A DNA stretch of 64,000 nucleotides from Marinifilum sp965230805 (GTDB lineage: Bacteria > Bacteroidota > Bacteroidia > Bacteroidales > Marinifilaceae). Position 1 is the first letter of the stretch; each line of letters begins with the position of its first letter. The stretch lies in NCBI RefSeq assembly GCF_965230805.1, contig NZ_OZ246019.1:1612001-1676000 (forward strand), in the 5' to 3' direction. Both the position numbers and the translations under genes were made by a program. The notes under the pieces were generated by a model. The model was not told the origin of the DNA, did no database searches, and saw nothing but the letters and a program-made list of their open reading frames with translations. Shown here one piece after another: positions 57,739 to 64,000 of the stretch.

Positions 57739-60700
57739 TTAGAAAGTTAGATTAGCACCAATTGAGAAAATCCTTGCTTGTGGATATGTACCATAATCGA
57801 TACCTTGTGTTAATGAAGGACTAGTTGAACTAGAAGCACCAATTTCAGGATCTAAACCAGAGTAATCAGTAATTGTAAATACATTTTGACCAGAGAAATA
57901 AACTCTTACATTATTTAACCAAGGAGCAACATCTCTAAATGTATAACCAATCTGAATGTTCTTTAATCTTAGGTATGAACCATCTTCAATATAAAAATCA
58001 GACGCTCTTAAGTTTCTCTCTACAGTAGATGCATTTAATCCGAACATTGTATTAGATCCATTCTGAGGAGTCCAGTGATTTTTATAATCTTCAGCTAAAG
58101 CGAATCGTTTAATATCAGCGTAGTTATAATATTTAAATCCGTTGAAGATTTCGTTTCCTGTAACACCTTGGAAGAACATGCTCATATCCCAGTTCTTGTA
58201 GTTTAAATCGATGTTAACACCATAGAATAAGTCTGGATTTGGATCTCCAATCTGTACTCTATCATCACCGTTAATTACACCATCAGGAGCTTCAAGAACA
58301 CCATCATTATCCTTATCAGTCCACTGATCTTTAAATCTGAAGTCACCTGCTCCAACTGGCTCTCCTGATTGAGCACTAGAAGCAACTTCAGCGTCAGTTT
58401 GAAATACTCCATCAACTTCATAACCATAGAAAGCACCAATTGGGAATCCCTCAGCAGTTCTTGTTGTATTACCAACTAGACTTACATTACCGGCCCAAAT
58501 CGGAGCACCTCCACCTAAACTTGTTACCTCATTATCAACATGTGAAGCATTTACATTAACAGTAAATTTCAGATCTTCACCAATTTTCCCATGATAACCA
58601 AGGTTTAACTCAAAACCTTTGTTTTCAACAGTACCTGCATTTACGAATGGACTTCCATCATAACCTGCATACTCAGGAATTGGAACTCTAACCAACATAT
58701 CCTTGGTTTCTTTCTTAAAGTAATCCGCAGAGAAAGTAATCTTATCATTCATAAAGGCTAAATCAAGACCAAAATTGGTTGATTCCACAGTTTCCCATTG
58801 TACTTTGGTATTTGCCATTTTTACAGGAGCAGCTCCAGCATATTCTCTACCATTGGCATAGTCCTTTCCTGCAAATACGTAACTATATTCCACTCTTGAA
58901 TCACCGGTTTGAACGGTAGATGCAAATGTATAAGGATCAATCTTAGCATTACCAACACGTCCCCATCCGGCACGTACTTTAATTCTATTTACGATTTCTT
59001 CAGGAAGAAAATCCATGAATTTCTCACTTCTTAATTTCCACCCCAATGACATAGATGGGAAATTTCCGAATCGCTTATCTGGACCAAATACAGAAGACCC
59101 ATCTCGTCTAAACGAGGCCGTTAAATAATATTTCTCAGCATAATTGTAATTTACACGAGCAAGGTAGGAATACATTGTAGTTTCTTGTCCTGAATTAGAT
59201 GCAAGTGTACTTTCGATATCAGTTGAAGCATTTATATACTGTAACTCCTCGTTATCATTAGGAATATTATTCCTAGAAACATTAATATAATCTGATTCAT
59301 TTTTTTCTGCAGTAAAACCTCCTAGCACATTAAAGCTATGATCATCTACATCAAAAGTATAATTAATGGTATTTTCTGTCAGATATCCATTAAAATCAGA
59401 GGTTCCTCGTGTAATTTTATTTACAGCATTAATTTCCTGGCCATAGTCAAATGCAGGCAAATAAGTTTTACTCTTCGATCTTGAAATGTTTAAACTTACT
59501 GCTGATTTAATGAATAAATTTTTAATCGGCTCGAACTGCAAATATGAATTAGCAAGAATTAACAATGCTTTTCTTTCTCTAACATCTCTGTTTAGCTGAG
59601 CAACTGGGTTACCTAAATCCGAATAGGGTGTTGAAGCATACTCTCCTGATTCCTGATAAACAGGTGTTAAAGGATCATTTCTTTGAGCTAAAGTAAGAAT
59701 CCCGTTGATTGCATTACCAGTAACCTGATGATTGGTGGTGTGTGAAAGCGAAACATTAACTCCAGCCTTCCATTTAGGACTTAAAGTATAATTGTTATTC
59801 AAACGCGCATTGATTCTTTCGTATTTAGAATTCAAAACAATCCCTTCATTCTGAAAATACCCAGCACTAAACAAATTATTGTTTTCAGCATTCCCTTTAG
59901 AAATAGTTGCATTCGCTTTATAGATTTTACCCACACGAGTAACTTCATCAAACCAATCTGTTGTTCTATTTACATCATCAGAAGGTGATTTTAATTCTAG
60001 AGGATGATAAGCTGTTGAACCTGTAAAATTAGCAGCATTTGTTTGCGCTGTATTATAAGTTTCTAACCAATCTTTAGAATTCATTAGGTCTGGCTCTGTC
60101 CAAGCTTTTTGAATACCCGACATCAATTCAACTTGTACTTTAACATCTTCAGAGTTACCAATTTTTGTTGTAATCAATACAACACCATTCGCACCACGTG
60201 AACCATAAATTGCAGTTGCAGATGCATCTTTCAACACTTCAAGACTCTTAAAGTCACTTGGATTCAAGTGTGAAATATCATCCAATAGTATTCCATCAAC
60301 AACATATAGTGGCGATGAATTATTCACTGTTCCAGTACCACGCACTCTTACAGACAAACCAGCTCCAGGCGCTCCTGAAGTTTGAGTTACCATTACACCT
60401 GCTGCTCTACCCTGCAATAGCGCTGCTGCATTTGACACAGGTTGATCTTCCAAAGCCTTTGCATTTACACTAGCTACCGAACCTGTTATATCACTTTTTT
60501 TCTGAACACCATAACCAACAACTACAACTTCATCCATTGCAAAATTATCAGTTTCCAGTGCTACATTAATTTCCGTTTGAGTACCAACAGCTATCTCAAA
60601 CGTTTTCATTCCTATATACGAAAATACCAAAATGGCATTCGATTTAACACTGATCTGATATTTTCCATCAAAATCAGTTGTTGTTCCGTTGGTTGTTCCT

Positions 60701-60837
60701 TTTTCTACAACCGAAACACCCGGGATAGACCCCCCGTTTTCTGCATCGGTAACTATACCTTTAACCAACACATCCTGCGCCCAGGATACCTGCCAGCCAA
60801 GCAGCATAATTAACGCCAAGCATGCAATTTTTCTCAT
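57739..60837 (-). CDS. SusC/RagA-family TonB-linked outer-membrane channel
   Basis: 1032 residues. Signal peptide (WQVSWAQ), a CarboxypepD_reg-like domain (VLVKGIVTDAENGGSIPGVSV), plug domain with the TonB-linked motifs DEVVVVGYGVQKKSDITGSV and LYVVDGILLD, and a barrel to the C-terminal aromatic IGANLTF. Imports substrate bound by SusD, driven by TonB. Gap to the epimerase gene is 39 bases and to susD 6 bases, so the four genes form an operon. Confidence 0.97.
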   Translation of the reverse strand: MRKIACLALIMLLGWQVSWAQDVLVKGIVTDAENGGSIPGVSVVEKGTTNGTTTDFDGKYQISVKSNAILVFSYIGMKTFEIAVGTQTEINVALETDNFAMDEVVVVGYGVQKKSDITGSVASVNAKALEDQPVSNAAALLQGRAAGVMVTQTSGAPGAGLSVRVRGTGTVNNSSPLYVVDGILLDDISHLNPSDFKSLEVLKDASATAIYGSRGANGVVLITTKIGNSEDVKVQVELMSGIQKAWTEPDLMNSKDWLETYNTAQTNAANFTGSTAYHPLELKSPSDDVNRTTDWFDEVTRVGKIYKANATISKGNAENNNLFSAGYFQNEGIVLNSKYERINARLNNNYTLSPKWKAGVNVSLSHTTNHQVTGNAINGILTLAQRNDPLTPVYQESGEYASTPYSDLGNPVAQLNRDVRERKALLILANSYLQFEPIKNLFIKSAVSLNISRSKSKTYLPAFDYGQEINAVNKITRGTSDFNGYLTENTINYTFDVDDHSFNVLGGFTAEKNESDYINVSRNNIPNDNEELQYINASTDIESTLASNSGQETTMYSYLARVNYNYAEKYYLTASFRRDGSSVFGPDKRFGNFPSMSLGWKLRSEKFMDFLPEEIVNRIKVRAGWGRVGNAKIDPYTFASTVQTGDSRVEYSYVFAGKDYANGREYAGAAPVKMANTKVQWETVESTNFGLDLAFMNDKITFSADYFKKETKDMLVRVPIPEYAGYDGSPFVNAGTVENKGFELNLGYHGKIGEDLKFTVNVNASHVDNEVTSLGGGAPIWAGNVSLVGNTTRTAEGFPIGAFYGYEVDGVFQTDAEVASSAQSGEPVGAGDFRFKDQWTDKDNDGVLEAPDGVINGDDRVQIGDPNPDLFYGVNIDLNYKNWDMSMFFQGVTGNEIFNGFKYYNYADIKRFALAEDYKNHWTPQNGSNTMFGLNASTVERNLRASDFYIEDGSYLRLKNIQIGYTFRDVAPWLNNVRVYFSGQNVFTITDYSGLDPEIGASSSTSPSLTQGIDYGTYPQARIFSIGANLTF

Positions 60838-60876
60838 AGTGTTAAAATTTAGATTAGTAAAATTATTTTAGAGTTA

Positions 60877-62016
60877 TCATCTGCTTACTCCAATACCTTG
60901 ACGGCTTGGCAGTATTACCTTACCATCTTTAACCGTAACCCCTTTAAAAGGATCATTAGAGATTAATAAGTTTCCATCCAAATCCGCCCAATCTACCATT
61001 GGTGAAAGTTGAGCGGCAGCACTAAGTCCGCACGAAGTTTCTGTCATACAACCAATCATCACTTTCATACCCAAGGCTCTGGCTACATTCAGCATTTTAT
61101 GAGCCTCGCGCATTCCGGTGCATTTCATCAGTTTGATATTGATTCCGGAATAAGCTCCTTTTAATTTGGGAACGTCTGCCAAACGCTGAACCCCTTCGTC
61201 GGCAATTGTTGGAAGCGGACTATGTTGCGTTAGCCAAGCCATAGTATCCAAATCATATTTGTCCATTGGTTGCTCTACAAACACAACACCCTGTTCTTTT
61301 AACCAATGAATTTTATCTAAAGCCTCCTGCCTGTCTTTCCACCCCTGATTTACATCTACACACAAAGGAACATCGGTAACCTTTCTAATTGTGTTAATCA
61401 TTTCCTCATCGTTTCCTCGTCCAATTTTTACTTTAAGCATTTTATATGGAGAGGCTTCTTTAACCTTTTCGGTCACCACATTTGGCTTATCAATACCAAT
61501 GGTAAAAGTGGTTATCGGTGTATCTTCCTGATTATACCCCCAGATTTTAAACCAAGGTTTATTTACAATCTTTCCAATCAAATCATGTAATGCAATATCT
61601 ACCGATGCTTTTGCTGCACAATTTCCATCGGCAAATCGATCAACGTAGGATAAAATTTCGTTTAAACGAAATGGATCAGTAAATTGATTGAGCCTTAAAC
61701 CACTTAAAAACTTTGTAGCTGTCTCATGAGACTCGCCCAAATACGGAGGCATAGAAGCTTCACCATATCCAACAAATCCGCCCCACTCGATCTTGACCAA
61801 CATTACAGGTGTGGTAGTTCTGGAAAATGATGCAATGGTAAATACATGTTTTAACTGCAAGTTGTATGGCTCGAAACTCAACTTTAAACCTAAACCTGAA
61901 TAATTTGATTCCGCTCCTTCTTTACCACTATTACATGTATTAAACAAAGGAAGTAAGCAGGCTCCTCCGGCAAGTAATCCCCCACTTCCAATAAATTTTC
62001 TTCTATCCAACTTCAT
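60877..62016 (-). CDS. Dipeptide epimerase (enolase superfamily), Tat-exported
   Basis: 379 residues. The N-terminal Tat-type signal (DRRKFIGSGGLLAGG, then a Cys) suggests periplasmic location. Enolase-superfamily catalytic residues: KVKIGRG (first Lys), then metal ligands in CVDVNQGW, VEQPM and IADEGV, and the second Lys in GINIKLMK. Closest in pattern to L-Ala-D/L-Glu epimerases, which process murein peptides. Exact dipeptide specificity cannot be assigned. Separated from the NlpC/P60 gene by 13 bases. Confidence 0.87.
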   Translation of the reverse strand: MKLDRRKFIGSGGLLAGGACLLPLFNTCNSGKEGAESNYSGLGLKLSFEPYNLQLKHVFTIASFSRTTTPVMLVKIEWGGFVGYGEASMPPYLGESHETATKFLSGLRLNQFTDPFRLNEILSYVDRFADGNCAAKASVDIALHDLIGKIVNKPWFKIWGYNQEDTPITTFTIGIDKPNVVTEKVKEASPYKMLKVKIGRGNDEEMINTIRKVTDVPLCVDVNQGWKDRQEALDKIHWLKEQGVVFVEQPMDKYDLDTMAWLTQHSPLPTIADEGVQRLADVPKLKGAYSGINIKLMKCTGMREAHKMLNVARALGMKVMIGCMTETSCGLSAAAQLSPMVDWADLDGNLLISNDPFKGVTVKDGKVILPSRQGIGVSR

Positions 62017-62029
62017 TTCTATTTCAATC

Positions 62030-63211
62030 TTAATACCACGGATGCTCCGAAACTTTTACAATTCCTTCATCCCCAATTCTGTTAAGAACTCTGCGACCAC
62101 CCAAACATGTAAGCGTTCGGTAGTTGCTATAATTTTTTGCTACAGGATCAAAACTGTTTATTCTAACTCTACCCGAGGAATGAATAAATTCTCCATCCTC
62201 AATATACATCCCTACATGAGTAACTTTCTGTTTTTTATTTTCTGTAGCTTCTCTACCAAAAAACACCAAATCTCCTTCTAATAAATCTTTAACCCCTTGT
62301 TCAGGAGATATGGTGTCACCATGAAGAAATTGCAATGAAGCATCACGAGCCAATATTATTCCGTTCATAAAATACACGGATTTTACAAACCCACTGCAAT
62401 CAACAGCTTTCGAAGATGTTCCTCCCCACAAATAGGGTCTTCCCATAAATTCTTTGGCGAATTGAGTAAGCATTGATGGGTCTGTAATTTCTTTTGATTT
62501 CCATATATCAAAATCAATACAATCAGACTTATTTAATCTGATTTCTCTTTTATCCGGAAGACTTAACAACCAATACTTTAAACCTTCACTCTTTACTTCC
62601 AATATTGATCCTCCAACAATGTCCGTTATTGCTTCCCGACCTTTTTCATCTTTCGCTACTTTAAAATGCGGCAGAAAAATCACTCTTCTGGCTTTTCTCC
62701 AATCCTTCATTTCGTCCTTACTTCGTAAATTCAATGCAGCATTATCCACCCAAGCAATGTATCTGTCAGGTGTTTGAATTTGATACCAAGAATTCCTTGT
62801 ATTTAAGATCTTAACAGGAGTTCCCATAATGGCTTGTGAAACAAGTTCGGCCGAATGTTTCGGTTGAGATCTTAGATTCGCAACACTTAAATTGATCAAC
62901 CCCCAAACCTTTTCTCCCATTTTTTTCTCTGGTAGTAAAACCAAACTATCTTCCAAATGAACACTCAAGCCTTCCAGAGAGGAAATCAAGGCTAACTTAG
63001 CTTCATGCAAAGATGTTTCTCCATTAACTATTAAATTACCATTGCTACTCATTGTAAAACTTGTAGTATAAATTGCCTCCCTAGCGTCAGGTGCAAATTC
63101 TTCACCTATTTCCTGTGATATTTGCTCTGCTTTCTGCAATACTTTTTTGTTATCACAACAAGCAAATACAATGAAAGACATCAATATGTAATAAGTACAT
63201 CTCATTTTCAT
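62030..63211 (-). CDS. NlpC/P60 cysteine endopeptidase with SH3-type domains, lipoprotein
   Basis: 393 residues from ATG 63211. The signal ends in IVFACC, a likely lipobox. Two bacterial SH3-like regions (residues ~100-165 and ~190-235) precede an NlpC/P60 domain with catalytic Cys in KAVDCSGFVKSVYF, His in KVTHVGMYIEDG and a following His in FIHSSG. Families with this order hydrolyse gamma-D-Glu-diaminopimelate bonds in murein peptides. Own promoter probably at 63247. Confidence 0.92.
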   Translation of the reverse strand: MKMRCTYYILMSFIVFACCDNKKVLQKAEQISQEIGEEFAPDAREAIYTTSFTMSSNGNLIVNGETSLHEAKLALISSLEGLSVHLEDSLVLLPEKKMGEKVWGLINLSVANLRSQPKHSAELVSQAIMGTPVKILNTRNSWYQIQTPDRYIAWVDNAALNLRSKDEMKDWRKARRVIFLPHFKVAKDEKGREAITDIVGGSILEVKSEGLKYWLLSLPDKREIRLNKSDCIDFDIWKSKEITDPSMLTQFAKEFMGRPYLWGGTSSKAVDCSGFVKSVYFMNGIILARDASLQFLHGDTISPEQGVKDLLEGDLVFFGREATENKKQKVTHVGMYIEDGEFIHSSGRVRINSFDPVAKNYSNYRTLTCLGGRRVLNRIGDEGIVKVSEHPWY

Positions 63212-63246
63212 TTTCAATAAATTGGTATTACATCTTACATGATCCT

Positions 63247-63254
63247 CAAAAATA
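63247..63254 (-). promoter_or_regulatory. -7 element upstream of the NlpC/P60 gene
   Basis: Minus-strand TATTTTTG (plus CAAAAATA) matches TAnnTTTG, 36 bases before the ATG. Confidence 0.45.
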
Positions 63255-63354
63255 AAACAGATCCATTAATTAAGTGGACAAGCCATACATGTTTAAAAAC
63301 ACATATTTATAATACCAGTAAACATCTTTCGAAGTAATCTACAGATCTTACTGA

Positions 63355-64000
63355 TTAATTATAAAGTACTACATTACTTTTCTCACCTAGAAAATGTCCT
63401 CTATTCACCGCACAAACATGGTATTCACCAACAATTTGACCTCTCCCCAAGCTTACTTGCGACAAACTTGTAGTACAAAATACTTTTTCTGTTTTTCCTG
63501 ATTTTAAATAAACCACGTAGTATTTTGCATTTTCAATTTTTGTCCACTTCAACATTTTTCCATCCAGCCTTAATTTTGGCCTTTTGGGAATATCGCCATC
63601 GTATAAAGTATTTTGCAGATTTAATGCAGGAGAATCATACACCCTACTGGTTAAAGTTTCATTTATTCCTAACTTGTTTTCCACAAAACTTTTCGATGAA
63701 AAAAACATGCTACCATCAATGTTTTTAAGTTTGCGATTCAGATTTATCTGACGAATAATCTCATCCGCATTGTGCCAAGCTTTAATACTTGATTTAGGGT
63801 TTAAGCGATATGCTCCTTGACCTATGTAGCATGGCTTACCATACGAATTCTTATTCCACCACTTGGCTATCACTCTGTAATTGGCTACTTTTTTACCTAT
63901 GTGCCAATAAATCTGAGGAGCCACATAATCAATCCAATCCTCCTTCAACCACAACAAAACATCGGCATACAAATCATCATAATTGGTTTGACCCGCTTGA
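63355..64000 (-). CDS. GHL10-type glycoside hydrolase, C-terminal part (5' end beyond window)
   Basis: Open frame to the right edge, so the gene start is outside the window; visible are about 214 residues. The pattern NYDDLYADVLLWLKEDWIDYVAPQIYW and later GKPCYIGQGAYRLNP match the GHL10 family (E. coli DigH, formerly YddW, cleaves denuded peptidoglycan glycan strands). A C-terminal Fn3-like module (KLRLDGKMLKWTKIENAKYYVVYLKSG) follows. It lies 143 bases from the NlpC/P60 gene on the same strand. Confidence 0.85.
   Translation of the reverse strand, partial: QAGQTNYDDLYADVLLWLKEDWIDYVAPQIYWHIGKKVANYRVIAKWWNKNSYGKPCYIGQGAYRLNPKSSIKAWHNADEIIRQINLNRKLKNIDGSMFFSSKSFVENKLGINETLTSRVYDSPALNLQNTLYDGDIPKRPKLRLDGKMLKWTKIENAKYYVVYLKSGKTEKVFCTTSLSQVSLGRGQIVGEYHVCAVNRGHFLGEKSNVVLYN

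Overview
The window comes from an AT-rich genome of the phylum Bacteroidota, most likely a marine Marinifilaceae/Marinilabiliales-type member of the Bacteroidales. This is inferred from several things. Promoters match the Bacteroidota sigma-A consensus (TTG or TTTG near -33, TAnnTTTG near -7). Shine-Dalgarno sites are mostly absent. A SusC/SusD pair, an ECF-sigma/FecR/TonB-receptor cassette, an RprX/RprY-like two-component pair and type III glutamine synthetase are present. purM, prfA and pyrF lie near one another. No single sequence fixes genus or species.

Layout. 1-7.4 kb: the tail of an ExbD/TolR protein, tRNA-Arg(CCG), leuS, two tandem YitT-type membrane proteins, an M23 peptidase and purN, whose 3' end lies inside a perfect 50-bp palindrome. 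7.5-9.8 kb: acpP-fabF-rnc. 10-14 kb: a candidate small RNA, a sensor kinase/response regulator pair, a long hairpin element and kdsB. 14.3-17.5 kb: an operon of a sigma-54-type activator, an LptE-like lipoprotein, an acidic protein and secG. 17.7-21.5 kb: groES-groEL, then a BlaI-type repressor with twin operators and an unusual M56-M23 peptidase fusion. 21.7-32.4 kb: an alpha-helical protein of unknown role, the ECF sigma/anti-sigma/TonB-receptor cassette, a lipoprotein, a DUF5686-like outer-membrane protein and a DUF6261-like protein. 32.4-35.7 kb: lepA surrounded by degenerate repeats, a MITE-like inverted-repeat element and a gene remnant. 35.7-41.6 kb: a complete minus-strand rRNA operon (16S, tRNA-Ile, tRNA-Ala, 23S, 5S) driven by four tandem promoters of identical architecture. 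41.6-56 kb (all minus except one small gene): a K+ channel, DUF2851, pyrF, prfA, purM, an OmpA/SPOR lipoprotein, glutamine synthetase III, a CotH-like protein, a phosphoesterase, then a noncoding 82-bp tandem repeat array. 56-64 kb: a minus-strand locus of a GHL10-type glycosidase (cut by the window edge), an SH3-NlpC/P60 lipoprotein, an L-Ala-D/L-Glu-type epimerase, SusC and SusD.

The most suggestive functional module is this last one. Its three enzyme families are each known elsewhere in peptidoglycan or muropeptide turnover, so together with SusCD they look like an outer-membrane muropeptide scavenging system. Other points worth attention are the four-promoter rRNA leader, the BlaI plus M56-M23 pair, the candidate minus-strand small RNA at 10.13-10.22 kb, and several families of degenerate repeats in intergenic DNA. 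No CRISPR array, intact insertion sequence or prophage was seen.
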